Shown one piece after another: positions 1 to 8,270 of a stretch of 63,581 nucleotides of DNA. The stretch lies in assembly GCF_003219795.1 (NCBI RefSeq), contig NZ_QJVC01000023.1, positions 1 to 63,581 of the forward strand. Direction: 5' to 3'. Within the stretch, counting starts at the first letter, position 1. Each line of letters starts with the position of its first letter. This stretch comes from Arthrobacter psychrolactophilus. Its GTDB lineage: Bacteria; Actinomycetota; Actinomycetes; Actinomycetales; Micrococcaceae. The notes under the pieces are model-generated. The model had not been told where the DNA came from. It worked only from the letters and a program-made list of their open reading frames with translations, and did not search any database. A program made the translations under genes and the position numbers.

Positions 1-45
1 CAACCAAATAACCAATTCAATATAAATAAATTGGTATCAATAAAA

Positions 46-73
46 CTTGGCACACTATTGAGTTCTCAAACAA
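46..73 (-). promoter_or_regulatory. rRNA operon leader boxA/boxC antitermination and processing element
   Basis: On the minus strand the segment reads TTGTTTGAGAACTC (boxA-like, 60-73) followed directly by AATAGTGTGCCAAG (boxC-like, 46-59). This pair is the hallmark of actinobacterial rRNA leaders, where NusB/NusE load on boxA and boxC takes part in the processing stem. It implies that a 16S rRNA gene lies a short distance left of the window start, transcribed leftwards. The AT-rich sequence at 1-45 fits the pre-16S leader. Confidence 0.75.
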
Positions 74-137
74 CAACTGCATTCGAGTAATCACTAATCG
101 GTAATTCATGATTAGTTTTCATCGACGCGATATTCAT

Positions 138-167
138 ACTTTATTTCACCGTTGTTCACTTTGTCCA
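138..167 (-). promoter_or_regulatory. Candidate rRNA operon promoter
   Basis: On the minus strand TGGACA (162-167) and TAAAGT (138-143) are 18 bp apart and lie 65 bp upstream of boxA, a sensible place for an rrn promoter. Further promoters may exist in the AT-rich stretch 180-260. The assignment rests on hexamer resemblance and position only. Confidence 0.4.
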
Positions 168-335
168 ATCCGCAGAGTATGCGGCTGATCACATCATGAA
201 TTCCAGAAATCTATTCCTTCACGATTATCTCGATTAAAAGTCAATGATAATTGTGGAATTTAGATTTGCTACTTGCAAGATGGGAGTCGGTGCTTCTTTC
301 GAAGCGGCTCAACCTTGTGCAAGCAACAGATAGAA

Positions 336-389
336 CAATACACAGATACCCGCCCCCAACGCAAGTTGGGGGCGGGTATCTGTGTATTG
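336..389 (-). terminator. Strong hairpin terminator behind tyrS
   Basis: Two perfectly complementary 25-bp arms (336-360 and 365-389) enclose a GCAA tetraloop. It lies 35 bp beyond the tyrS stop and separates tyrS from the rRNA operon promoter region. The U-tract on the minus strand is poor (TTCTATCTG follows), but the stem is long and very stable and could work in both directions. Confidence 0.8.
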
Positions 390-424
390 GGCCCACAAAC
401 GCGAGCCCGAGGAACTCTTGAGGA

Positions 425-1735
425 CTAGCTGGCTAGTTCCACCATGGACAGGGTGCGCTTGCCACGTCGAACCAAGAGGAACTTGCCGTGCAGTGCGGCG
501 TCGGCTCCCAAAACAGCGTCAAGATCGGTGACCTTAACGTTGTTTACATAGGCGCCACCCTCAGTCACGGTACGACGTGCCTCGGAATTGCTCTTGGACA
601 GACCCGCAACAACCAGAAGTTCAACGATGGTCAACCCCTCGGCAGGTGCATCCGAGTGCGGAAGTTCCCGGGTGGCCGATTCCAAGGTCGCGACATCCAA
701 CTCAGCCAAGTCTCCCTGGCCAAACAGTGCTGCCGATGCGGCGATGACCTTCAGCGTCGCGTCAACTCCATGAACCAAGGAGGTGACCTGGAAAGCAAGC
801 GTGCGCTGACCTTCACGAGCCTGAGGCTTGGTAGCCACGGCCTCGGCGATAGCCTCGATTTCTTCCTTGGACAAGAAAGTGAAGACTTTCAAGCGATCAA
901 CCACATCAGCATCGGCAGTGTTGAGCCAGAACTGGTACATGTCGAAGGGGCTGCACATCGTCGCATCGAGCCAGATGGCGTTGCCTTCACTCTTGCCGAA
1001 CTTGGTGCCATCGGAGTTGGTGATCAACGGCGTGCCCAAGGCGTGCACGGAGGCGCCCTCGACCTTACGGATTAGATCGGTTCCGCTGGTGAGGTTACCC
1101 CACTGATCGGAACCTCCCTGCTGCAGGACACAGCCATACTGGCGGAACAGCTCCAAGTAGTCCATGCCCTGCAGGATCTGGTAACTGAATTCCGCGTAGC
1201 TGATGCCCTCGTCCGAGTTCAGGCGTGAGGCAACAATGTCCTTCTTGATCATGGTGCCCACACGGAAGTACTTACCTACGTCGCGCAGGAAATCCAGCAC
1301 CGACATGGGCTCGGTCCAGTCAAGGTTGTTGACCATGCGGGCGGCGTTCTCACCCTCGAAAGACAGAAAGCGCTGCACCTGGCCCTGCAGGTAGCCCACC
1401 CATTCGGTGACGGTTTCCTTGGAGTTCATGGTGCGTTCCGCCGTCGGACGCGGATCCCCCACTAGACCAGTTGAGCCGCCCACCAGGCCCAGCGGCTTGT
1501 GACCGGCCAGCTGCATGCGGCGCATGGTCAGGAGCTGGACGAGGTTGCCCAAGTGGAGGCTAGGTGCGGTGGGGTCGAAACCGCAATAGTACGTGATCGG
1601 ATCGCCGGCAAGGAGCTCTTCAAGAGCGGCCTCGTCTGTGGAGACCTGGACCAGGCCTCGCCATTTGAGCTCCTGCCAAACATTGGCGAAGCTGGGATCG
1701 TTCTCGGGGGCGCGGAGTTCAGTTTGGAATGACAC
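425..1735 (-). CDS. tyrS: Tyrosine--tRNA ligase
   Basis: Charges tRNA-Tyr with tyrosine in the cytoplasm. The 436-residue protein has the class I Rossmann core with the HIGH-type motif HLGN (residues 61-64), the KMSKS-type loop KFGKS (about 243-248) and a C-terminal S4 RNA-binding domain (about 370-430), the normal bacterial TyrRS architecture and length. The start codon is GTG (1733-1735) with only a weak Shine-Dalgarno sequence. The gene stands alone between helR upstream and the rRNA operon leader downstream; tyrS next to an rrn operon is, as I recall, usual in Arthrobacter. I see no T-box leader. Confidence 0.97.
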   Translation of the reverse strand: MSFQTELRAPENDPSFANVWQELKWRGLVQVSTDEAALEELLAGDPITYYCGFDPTAPSLHLGNLVQLLTMRRMQLAGHKPLGLVGGSTGLVGDPRPTAERTMNSKETVTEWVGYLQGQVQRFLSFEGENAARMVNNLDWTEPMSVLDFLRDVGKYFRVGTMIKKDIVASRLNSDEGISYAEFSYQILQGMDYLELFRQYGCVLQQGGSDQWGNLTSGTDLIRKVEGASVHALGTPLITNSDGTKFGKSEGNAIWLDATMCSPFDMYQFWLNTADADVVDRLKVFTFLSKEEIEAIAEAVATKPQAREGQRTLAFQVTSLVHGVDATLKVIAASAALFGQGDLAELDVATLESATRELPHSDAPAEGLTIVELLVVAGLSKSNSEARRTVTEGGAYVNNVKVTDLDAVLGADAALHGKFLLVRRGKRTLSMVELAS

Positions 1736-1853
1736 ACCACAAAATTACCAGCACGACGGCGATTCTTCGCCATTCGCGTGTCCACGTTGCTGCCCACGCC
1801 CTCCCACGCCTCGTACCTCGGCGCAGGCTCCCCGGGCGCGGGGTACGTCGCTA

Positions 1854-4094
1854 TTACGCTTCGATTCCTGCCGGCAGGGGCTGCGAGGTGACCAGGCGCA
1901 GACGCTGCGTGGGCCGAGTCATGGAAACATACAGGTCCCCCACCCGGCCCTTGGCGTCGGAGAGCAAGGTTGCGGGCTCAACGATGATGACGCCGTCGAA
2001 CTCCAGACCCTTCGCCTCGTGCGGGTCGATGACCACGATGTCCTGCTCCAAGGAGCCAGCGCCGTGACCAATGCGCGTCCCATACACAACGCGCAGGGCT
2101 GCAGTCACTTCCCGCACCATGGCGGCCGGGGTGATGACAGCAACGAGGCCGCCACCCACGGCAGCTGTCTCCTTCGGCATCATCGCCACGACGTGCTTGA
2201 CCACGTCGGCTGCCGGGACCCGGTCAATAATCGGTTCCCAATCGCCGTCGCGCACTGCCTTTGGAGCTGAAACAATCTGACCGGCGGCGTTGGCCATGCG
2301 CACGGCAGCCTCGGCAATCTGCATGGGCGTGCGGTAGTTGACCGTGAGTTCCTCCATGGTCCACCGCTCCCCCATGAACGGTGTCAGGGCATCGCGCCAG
2401 GACATGGCACCAGACGAGGAACTTGTCTGCGCGATGTCGCCAACAATCGTGAAGGATTTCACGGGGCAGCGACGCACCAGCAAACGCCACTGCATGGGTG
2501 AGAGCTCCTGCGCCTCATCGATGACGACATGGCCATAGGCCCATGAACGATCTGTCAGGGCTCGCTCGGCACTCGTCTGAGACGCCGCCTCAACAATGTT
2601 GAAATCGGCGAGCTGCTCAGCGGTCAGGATGCCGTCAACGCCGGAGTCCTCCAGCTGCTGATTCATGTTATCGATGGCCTTTTCGGCGTTGGCAAGGTCC
2701 CGCTTGCGCTGAGATTCCACTGATGCCTGGGCGCGACCGCCGGTGGCATCCATCTCACCGAGGAGTTCGGCGGCCTCATCCAGAAGCGGCACATCCGATT
2801 CGCTCCAGCGAGCACCCGGGCTGCGCAGGAGCAGCTCGCGTTCGGCCGGCGTGAACCCCGGTGTGACGGCTTCAAGGATTTCGGGCTTGCTGAACATGTC
2901 ATCGATGAGCTTCTCTGCCGTCATGGGCATCCAGCACAAATTCAGCATGACGCGCACATCATGGGAGGAGCGAACGTCCTCGGCCAGATAAGACCTATCG
3001 GCGTTGTTTCCGGCGCCAGCCGACTCGATGTGTTCACGCAGCTGTTCCGTCAGCTCTCGCAACAAGGTCTTGACGAACGTCACGCGCCCCTCATTATGGG
3101 GCACGCCCAAGGCGCGCGCCTTATCTCGGGCCCGGCGCACCTGCCGGACGGTCAAGATCAAACGGGTGCCTTCGACGTCGAGCCTGACATCCTCGCGCGG
3201 CAAGCGCTGACGGTTCGCCACAGCGTTGGCTACAACCTCGGCCATGCGCAGGCGGCCCTTGAGCTCGGCGGTCTCTGGGGATTCGGGTGCGGTTGCCCGC
3301 ACACCAGGGAAGAGGTTTCCCACGCTGGACATGACCACGCCGGTCTCACCCAACGAGGGCAGCACGCGCTCGATGTACTTCATGAAGGCGTTGGACGGAC
3401 CCACGAGCAGCACGCCGGCGGCCTGCAAGCGTTCGCGGTGCGTGTACAGCAGGTACGCGGCACGGTGCAGCGCCACAGCAGTCTTACCGGTTCCGGGGCC
3501 ACCCTGAACCACAAGGGCACCGCTGAGAGGGGAACGGATGATGCGGTCCTGCTCGGCCTGGATGGTGCCGACGATGTCGTTCATGCGGCCGGTGCGCTTG
3601 GAGTTCAAGGCGGCCAGGAGCGCGCCCTCTCCCTGGAGTTGGTCGCCCTCAACCAGCATGGTGTGGTCTAGGACGTCGTCCTCGATGGCTTTGACATTGC
3701 GGCCCTGCAGGAGCAAATGACGACGACGGCGCACACCCAAGCGCTCAAAAGCTGTGGCCTGGTAGAAGGTACCGGCCTCGGGGGCACGCCAGTCAACCAT
3801 GAGCTGACGCAGATCCTCTGACAGGAGGCCGATCCTACCGATGTAGCGGCACTGGCCGTCGTCGAGGTCAAGCCGACCAAAGACGAGCTTGTCATCGACG
3901 GCATTGAGTTGCGCCAGGCGGTTCTCATAGAGCGTGGCAAAAGCATCGCGTTCCGAGCGGTTCTGATGCGTTCCCATGGACTTAGCGCGGCGAACCTCAC
4001 CGAGCTGCTCGACCTTTTCGGCACGGAGTTCATCTAGTCGTGAATACAAACCGTGGACATAGCTACGTTCTTGGGCCAACTCGTCGTCATACAT
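1854..4094 (-). CDS. helR: RNA polymerase recycling helicase-like ATPase HelR/HelD
   Basis: A 746-residue superfamily 1 (UvrD-like) ATPase of the HelD/HelR family. These proteins pry stalled RNA polymerase off DNA, and Streptomyces HelR protects polymerase from rifamycins. A charged coiled-coil-like N-terminus (about residues 1-60) precedes the family motif region; Walker A is GGPGTGKT (about 200), Walker B VIDEAQEL (about 526), and the C-terminal helicase motifs include VNYRTP and EAKGLEFDG. I start at ATG 4094 because AGGAG lies 6 nt before it; an upstream in-frame start at 4127 has no such site. The 5' leader has a small CCGCC-AAAAA-GGCGG hairpin (4121-4135). I do not see the palindromic rifamycin-associated element expected for an inducible helR. 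Confidence 0.9.
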   Translation of the reverse strand: MYDDELAQERSYVHGLYSRLDELRAEKVEQLGEVRRAKSMGTHQNRSERDAFATLYENRLAQLNAVDDKLVFGRLDLDDGQCRYIGRIGLLSEDLRQLMVDWRAPEAGTFYQATAFERLGVRRRRHLLLQGRNVKAIEDDVLDHTMLVEGDQLQGEGALLAALNSKRTGRMNDIVGTIQAEQDRIIRSPLSGALVVQGGPGTGKTAVALHRAAYLLYTHRERLQAAGVLLVGPSNAFMKYIERVLPSLGETGVVMSSVGNLFPGVRATAPESPETAELKGRLRMAEVVANAVANRQRLPREDVRLDVEGTRLILTVRQVRRARDKARALGVPHNEGRVTFVKTLLRELTEQLREHIESAGAGNNADRSYLAEDVRSSHDVRVMLNLCWMPMTAEKLIDDMFSKPEILEAVTPGFTPAERELLLRSPGARWSESDVPLLDEAAELLGEMDATGGRAQASVESQRKRDLANAEKAIDNMNQQLEDSGVDGILTAEQLADFNIVEAASQTSAERALTDRSWAYGHVVIDEAQELSPMQWRLLVRRCPVKSFTIVGDIAQTSSSSGAMSWRDALTPFMGERWTMEELTVNYRTPMQIAEAAVRMANAAGQIVSAPKAVRDGDWEPIIDRVPAADVVKHVVAMMPKETAAVGGGLVAVITPAAMVREVTAALRVVYGTRIGHGAGSLEQDIVVIDPHEAKGLEFDGVIIVEPATLLSDAKGRVGDLYVSMTRPTQRLRLVTSQPLPAGIEA

Positions 4095-4150
4095 GCAAGG
4101 CTCCTGATAAGTAAGGCATACCGCCAAAAAGGCGGACCGTCTAGTCTATC

Positions 4151-4202
4151 CCCTCAGGCGCGGGGTCAGTCACCAGCTCTGCTGAGGGAATAACCCCGCG
4201 CC
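4151..4202 (-). terminator. Hairpin region between apt and helR with two competing stems
   Basis: GGCGCGGGGT (4157-4166) pairs with ACCCCGCGCC (4193-4202), and CCCTCAG (4151-4157) pairs with CTGAGGG (4182-4188). The arms interleave, so they form either a pseudoknot or mutually exclusive hairpins. It lies just behind the apt stop, so termination is the simplest role, but it is also about 60-110 nt upstream of the helR start. Confidence 0.5.
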
Positions 4203-4220
4203 CAAAGGTTTACTGCAAAC

Positions 4221-4805
4221 TCACACCTTCTGCAGGGAAACGACCTCATAGTCAGCCAAATTGCTGCGGCCCGGCAGGCCCTCAATTTCCAGCACGACGC
4301 CGACGCCGGCCACAACGGCCCCCGAGCGTTCCAGCAGCGCAGCGGCAGCACCGATCGTGCCGCCCGTCGCGAGAACGTCATCAAGAATTAGCACACGTGT
4401 GCCAGCAGGGACGTCTTCCTTGTGCAACTCCAAAGTAGCCTCGCCGTACTCGAGCGCATAGCTTTCGGCGAAGACCTCACGGGGCAGTTTTCCAGCCTTG
4501 CGAATCGTGATGACACCGGTTCCGGTCGCGTACGCGGCAGCAGCTGCCAGAAGGAACCCGCGGGCTTCAATTCCGGCTACGGCGTCGAAGCTGCCCTCGA
4601 AGGCATTCGCGATGGCGTCAACCATGGTTTTGAAGGCGGGACCATCAGCAAAAACGGGGGTTAAATCTTTGAAAACAATCCCCTCTGACGGGTAGTCCTC
4701 AACGGTGGCACACAATTCATCAAGAACCGCGGAAACGTGCGAAGTTTCGGCGTTCTGAGCGTGGTCTGACATGGGTGTTTCGGCGTCGCTTAATCTTTCG
4801 TTCAC
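4221..4805 (-). CDS. apt: Adenine phosphoribosyltransferase
   Basis: Purine salvage: adenine plus PRPP gives AMP and pyrophosphate, in the cytoplasm. The PRPP-binding signature LILDDVLATGGT lies at about residues 135-146, and the type I PRTase core (FKDLTPVF near the N-terminus, GIEARGF, RKAGKLP) is complete. The start is uncertain: GTG 4805 gives 194 residues but its AAGG lies too close; ATG 4772 gives 183 residues, nearer the family norm, without a clear ribosome site. The 5' end is divergent from, and close to, the acetyltransferase gene. Confidence 0.95.
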   Translation of the reverse strand: MNERLSDAETPMSDHAQNAETSHVSAVLDELCATVEDYPSEGIVFKDLTPVFADGPAFKTMVDAIANAFEGSFDAVAGIEARGFLLAAAAAYATGTGVITIRKAGKLPREVFAESYALEYGEATLELHKEDVPAGTRVLILDDVLATGGTIGAAAALLERSGAVVAGVGVVLEIEGLPGRSNLADYEVVSLQKV

Positions 4806-4837
4806 CCTTCAACGGTACAGCGTCCAAGATAGGGGCT

Positions 4838-4866
4838 TTTCCGATCCCCCAAAAGGTGCTTATATA
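4838..4866 (+). promoter_or_regulatory. Candidate promoter for a leaderless acetyltransferase mRNA
   Basis: TATATA (4861-4866) lies 6 nt before the GTG start at 4873, and TTTCCG (4838-4843) lies 17 bp further upstream. No Shine-Dalgarno sequence is properly placed, so transcription probably begins at or next to the start codon. Confidence 0.45.
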
Positions 4867-4872
4867 TTCTCC

Positions 4873-5532
4873 GTGCAACACAACATTTCACTTCCCGGAC
4901 ATGGTGTCCGGCTTGTGCCGCTACGGCGTCGTCACGCGGCAGATTTGTACCCCTACATCGACCCAGAGATGTGGGCTGGTATGGCCTCTGAGTTCCCTAG
5001 ATCCAAGAGAGCTTTGGAGCGCCTTTTTGCGTCCCGGATTGCCGATCCCTCGGTGCTGGCCTTCGCCGTGATCGACGAAGAAACCGGCACCGTCGCCGGT
5101 ACAACCAGCCTCTACGACTACCTGCCAGACCAGTCACGGGTGGAGCTTGGCATGACGTTTTTCGGCCGGAATTACTGGGGCCGCAACGTCAATGCCGCCT
5201 CAAAACTGGCCCTGCTGACCTTCGCCTTTGAGGAACTCTTCGTGTACCGCGTGACCTTGCGCTGCGATGCCCGCAATGTGCGCAGCGCCGCGGCCATCGA
5301 AAAACTCGGAGCATCCCTCGAAGGAGTACTCCGAGGCTATCGTCGTGGACACGACGGCACCCGCGTGGACACTCGCGTCTACTCCTTGTTGGAATACGAA
5401 TGGCCCGCCTCGCGCTCCGGATTGGTCCAGCGTCTGACGCCTGCTGACCTCCGGCCAGAAGTGATCGAACTCATTGAGTATTCGGAGCAGTTGATGCGCG
5501 ACGACGTGGAGAACGCACCGCTCCCGGCTTAA
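4873..5532 (+). CDS. GNAT family N-acetyltransferase, RimJ/RimL type
   Basis: A 219-residue acetyl-CoA-dependent N-acetyltransferase. The N-terminal block GVRLVPLRRRHAADLY and the acetyl-CoA region VELGMTFFGRNYWGRNV (about residues 90-106), followed by FEELFVYRVTLRCDARN and NVRSAAAIEKLGAS, match the RimJ/RimL subfamily that acetylates protein N-termini or small amines; the substrate cannot be told. I choose GTG 4873 because conserved sequence begins there and the -10 is 6 nt upstream; an in-frame ATG at 4771 would overlap apt heavily. The last 62 bp overlap the end of the convergent DNA glycosylase gene. Confidence 0.88.
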   Translation: MQHNISLPGHGVRLVPLRRRHAADLYPYIDPEMWAGMASEFPRSKRALERLFASRIADPSVLAFAVIDEETGTVAGTTSLYDYLPDQSRVELGMTFFGRNYWGRNVNAASKLALLTFAFEELFVYRVTLRCDARNVRSAAAIEKLGASLEGVLRGYRRGHDGTRVDTRVYSLLEYEWPASRSGLVQRLTPADLRPEVIELIEYSEQLMRDDVENAPLPA

Positions 5533-6136
5533 ATTTCGAGACCGTGGGATCGCCATCGATCCAGAACCTCCACGGAAAGCTCTCAGTGCCGCCCGGCCCG
5601 CTGATACCAACCCGCGGGCCGGTGCGCACCGCTGTCTCGGGAAACGCCGGAAGCGTCACTGTCACCTCACCACCCAAGGCGGGAATCCCGTTATGAACCC
5701 GACTCAAGCCCAGCGCTTTCGTGAGTCGGGCTGGTCCTTGCGCCAGCTCGACGTCGTTCTTGGCAGTGGGACGACGCGAACGCGCCAGCTCCAGCCCCTC
5801 AACAATCTCGCCGGCGCGCATGAGGCAACCCGACGAGGTGCCCTCCGGCCGGCACACCAGATTCGCGCAAAAGTGCATTCCGTACGTGAAGTACACGTAG
5901 AGGTGCCCGGGCGGGCCAAACATAGCTCCATTGCGGTCGGTCTTACCCCGGTAGCTGTGGGCGCCAGGGTCAGGGTCCGCGGAGTCGTGGGGGCCCAGAT
6001 AGGCCTCCACCTCGCTCAGACGCACGACGACGGGACCTTCCGGACTCTCATGTCGCACAAGTGCGCCTAGCAAGTAGGGCGCGACCTCGGTGGCAGGACG
6101 GAGCAAGAGTTCGCCAAGATCTAGGGGCTCATTCAT
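5471..6136 (-). CDS. mpg: DNA-3-methyladenine glycosylase, AAG/Mpg family
   Basis: A base-excision repair enzyme of the AAG (MPG) fold that removes 3-methyladenine, 7-methylguanine or hypoxanthine. Family blocks seen are EVEAYLGPHDSADPD, GPPGHLYVYFTYGMHFC and MRAGEIVEGLELARSRR. The 221-residue frame starts at ATG 6136 behind GGGG. The last 20 or so residues (PRRRASTAPNTQ) run past the usual end and are read through the antisense of the acetyltransferase gene, a 62-bp convergent overlap. It is divergent from the AlkA-type glycosylase at 6214, with 77 bp between the starts. Confidence 0.92.
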   Translation of the reverse strand: MNEPLDLGELLLRPATEVAPYLLGALVRHESPEGPVVVRLSEVEAYLGPHDSADPDPGAHSYRGKTDRNGAMFGPPGHLYVYFTYGMHFCANLVCRPEGTSSGCLMRAGEIVEGLELARSRRPTAKNDVELAQGPARLTKALGLSRVHNGIPALGGEVTVTLPAFPETAVRTGPRVGISGPGGTESFPWRFWIDGDPTVSKFKPGAVRSPRRRASTAPNTQ

Positions 6137-6213
6137 GGCCCCAATGTAGCAGGCCGCGAATGCAGGCCGGCGCGCGTGCGAGAGACCAACGACGCGCATG
6201 AAAGACTACCTGC

Positions 6214-7104
6214 ATGGCCCTTGCATTGGATTTCACCGCCCCTTTTGAACCCGGAATCTTTGATTTCCTCGCCGCACGTGCCGTGGCTGGCGTGGAAGAG
6301 GCCGACGGTGAAAGCTACGCGCGAACCGTTCAACTCCCCCGCGGACACGGCTGGTTTCGCGTTAGATGGGATGGCGGCGCGTTGTGGCTCGAGCAAGAAC
6401 TTGAGAATCTAGGTGATGCGGCGGAGTTGTTGAGGCGGGTCCGTCACCTCTTGAATCTCGATCACGATCCGCAGGCAGCCGACGCCGCGCTCAGCACGCA
6501 TCCCTTGTTGGCCCCGCGGGTCGCATCACTGCCCGGTGTGAGGCTTCCGGGTTGTGTTGACCCGGCCGAGATCCTCATTCGCGCCTTGGTCGGACAACAA
6601 ATCACGGTGGCGGCGGCTCGAACGGCATTGGGACAACTTGTGGCCCTCGGCAGTCCATCACGGTTACCCGTGGACACCATGACGCACTTTTTCCCCACTC
6701 CGGCCGAGATCGCCACGAGCGGCCGGGAAATCCTGCGCGGGCCGCAGCGCCGCATCGAGACCATCATGGCCGTGGCCGGAATGTTGGCGGACGGTTCTCT
6801 GCGGATCGACGCCAACGACACCGAGGAATCGCTGGCGGCCAGGTTGCTCCCCATTCCTGGGATCGGCCCGTGGACCGTGGGCTATGTGGCCATGCGGGTT
6901 TTGGGCAGCAACGATGTTTTCCTGCCAAGCGACGCCGCAGTACGCAATGGTTACGGCTTGCTGCGCGGCGACACGCTGGCGCAGGCACGCACCATCAAGG
7001 CTCCAGAACTAAGCGCCATGGCAGAGTCCCTGCGCCCATGGCGCTCCTATGCGACGCTTCACCTGTGGCGGCTCTCCGGCGAGGGCGTCCCCGCGAGCCC
7101 CTAA
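6214..7104 (+). CDS. alkA: DNA-3-methyladenine glycosylase II, AlkA type
   Basis: A 296-residue helix-hairpin-helix DNA glycosylase that excises alkylated bases. An AlkA N-terminal domain (about residues 1-115, with LDFTAPFEPGIFDFLAARAV) is followed by the HhH-GPD domain: RALVGQQITVAAART, then the hairpin LPIPGIGPWTVGYVAMRVLG and the catalytic Asp240 in LPSDAAVR, close to Asp238 of E. coli AlkA. It is stand-alone, lacking the Ada domain to which it is fused in some actinobacteria. It is divergent from mpg, so the two alkylation-repair glycosylases may share a control region. Confidence 0.92.
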   Translation: MALALDFTAPFEPGIFDFLAARAVAGVEEADGESYARTVQLPRGHGWFRVRWDGGALWLEQELENLGDAAELLRRVRHLLNLDHDPQAADAALSTHPLLAPRVASLPGVRLPGCVDPAEILIRALVGQQITVAAARTALGQLVALGSPSRLPVDTMTHFFPTPAEIATSGREILRGPQRRIETIMAVAGMLADGSLRIDANDTEESLAARLLPIPGIGPWTVGYVAMRVLGSNDVFLPSDAAVRNGYGLLRGDTLAQARTIKAPELSAMAESLRPWRSYATLHLWRLSGEGVPASP

Positions 7105-7305
7105 TCACCTGAGCATCTGGGCAAGGCCGATTTGCACTCGCGGTTGTGCTCGCCCGTTGTACGCCAAGGTAGCTGGAGGGTCGGAGATCGCCACTTTCGC
7201 GAACAAAGCTGGCCCTTGAGCACGTTCAGCGGGCCGAACTCTGGCTAAGATGAGGGCAGCTAGATCCCCGCCCACCAAGCACCTAATGCACGGAAAGAAG
7301 TCACT

Positions 7306-7506
7306 TTGCCGCTGATCCAGATCTCCCTCATCGAGGGCCGCAAGCCCGAACAAATCCGCAATCTCATCCGCGACGTGACCAATACGGTGCACGAGAGCAT
7401 CGACGCACCGTTCGAGTCCATTCAGGTGGTTGTGACCGAGGTTGCCGCAACCCACTGGGGCTCCGGCGAACGCACGGTTGCAGAAAAGCGCGCCCAGACT
7501 AACTAG
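7306..7506 (+). CDS. 4-oxalocrotonate tautomerase family protein, TTG start
   Basis: A 66-residue tautomerase-fold protein. After removal of the initiator the N-terminus is PLIQISLIEGR, giving the catalytic Pro1 of the 4-OT family; VVVTEVAATHWGSG fits the second conserved block. The start codon is TTG at 7306, supported by the ribosome site GGAAAG about 9-10 nt upstream and by the need for Pro at position 2. Such proteins isomerise 2-hydroxymuconate-like enols in aromatic catabolism, but no catabolic genes are nearby, so the substrate is unknown. The upstream gap 7105-7305 holds nothing else I recognise. Confidence 0.88.
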   Translation: MPLIQISLIEGRKPEQIRNLIRDVTNTVHESIDAPFESIQVVVTEVAATHWGSGERTVAEKRAQTN

Positions 7507-7525
7507 GCGCGCCTTATGCCGTGGC

Positions 7526-8260
7526 CTACTGCTTCGCGAAAGCAGTAGGCCACGACAGCAGCTTCGGCAGCTCCACCGAATCTGCGGCGGCCTCCGCACG
7601 CAGGCTGCCCATGCTGGGTGTGCGGCCCGACAGCCACGCGGCAATATCGGTCAACATACCTTGCACCGAGACGGTGTTTTCACCCGTTCCGATCGTCAAC
7701 GGCGGCAACGCCAAGGGAAGTAGTTTGAGCTGCAGATCTGCAGGCACGCGGGCGGAGAGAAACTCGAAGAGGTAGAAGCAAAATTCCTTGGACCAGGTCT
7801 CGGGGCCACGGCCCAGCTGCAGATCCGCCAGGTGAATCACGAGCTCGCGCCAGTACGCCAACGCTCCGTCGCGCACCACACCGTTGCGGTAGCTGATGGG
7901 CAGGTCCCACTGGGCGTCGTCCAGGCCCTGCAGCAGCGTCAGCACCCGCGTAAATGCACTGGAAATGTAGGCCCTGTGCTCTTCGGCCGTGTGTCCGGCG
8001 TTCATCTCGATGGCCTGGGTTCGACCGCCCTGGCCGCCATCGTAAAAATCAATCTTTTCCCCACGCAACGCATACTCGCCCTGCCGCGCCACAGCGTTGG
8101 AGACGTGCGCGATATGCGCCAGCACATGCCCGCGCGTCCAGCCCGGCAAATCGCTGGCCACGAGGACATCGGCGTCCGTCAGCCCGGCCAGTTTTGCACT
8201 CACATTGTCCGCAGCCGTCGTGAGGCGCGCTACCAGTTGTGCGTTAGAAATATCAGTCAT
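7526..8260 (-). CDS. Maleylpyruvate isomerase family mycothiol-dependent enzyme
   Basis: A 244-residue DinB-like four-helix-bundle protein with the MDMPI N-terminal region: LPGWTRGHVLAHIAHVSNAV near residues 40-58 carries the first metal-ligand His, and the core HTAEEHRAY and WRELVIHLADLQLG supply the rest. The C-terminal domain (FEFLSARVPADLQL onward) resembles the MDMPI_C/SCP2-like half. The family transfers or isomerises with mycothiol, the actinobacterial thiol. Start is ATG 8260. The minus-strand frame stays open upstream through the 54-bp repeats to 8902, but the family begins at MTDISN. Downstream it is convergent with the tautomerase gene. Confidence 0.88.
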   Translation of the reverse strand: MTDISNAQLVARLTTAADNVSAKLAGLTDADVLVASDLPGWTRGHVLAHIAHVSNAVARQGEYALRGEKIDFYDGGQGGRTQAIEMNAGHTAEEHRAYISSAFTRVLTLLQGLDDAQWDLPISYRNGVVRDGALAYWRELVIHLADLQLGRGPETWSKEFCFYLFEFLSARVPADLQLKLLPLALPPLTIGTGENTVSVQGMLTDIAAWLSGRTPSMGSLRAEAAADSVELPKLLSWPTAFAKQ

Positions 8261-8270
8261 GCCCCAAGCA

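Noticed and set aside
1854-2280. Plus-strand frames of up to 225 codons over helR and tyrS
   Set aside because: Shadow frames of GC-rich genes; no ribosome sites or domains.
4095-4220. Rifamycin-associated element upstream of helR
   Set aside because: The GGGGCTTGC-type palindrome I remember is not present; the stems seen there have other sequences.
7105-7644. 179-codon minus-strand frame opposite the tautomerase
   Set aside because: It is antisense to the tautomerase gene, which has Pro1, a ribosome site and family motifs; the frame shows no domain.
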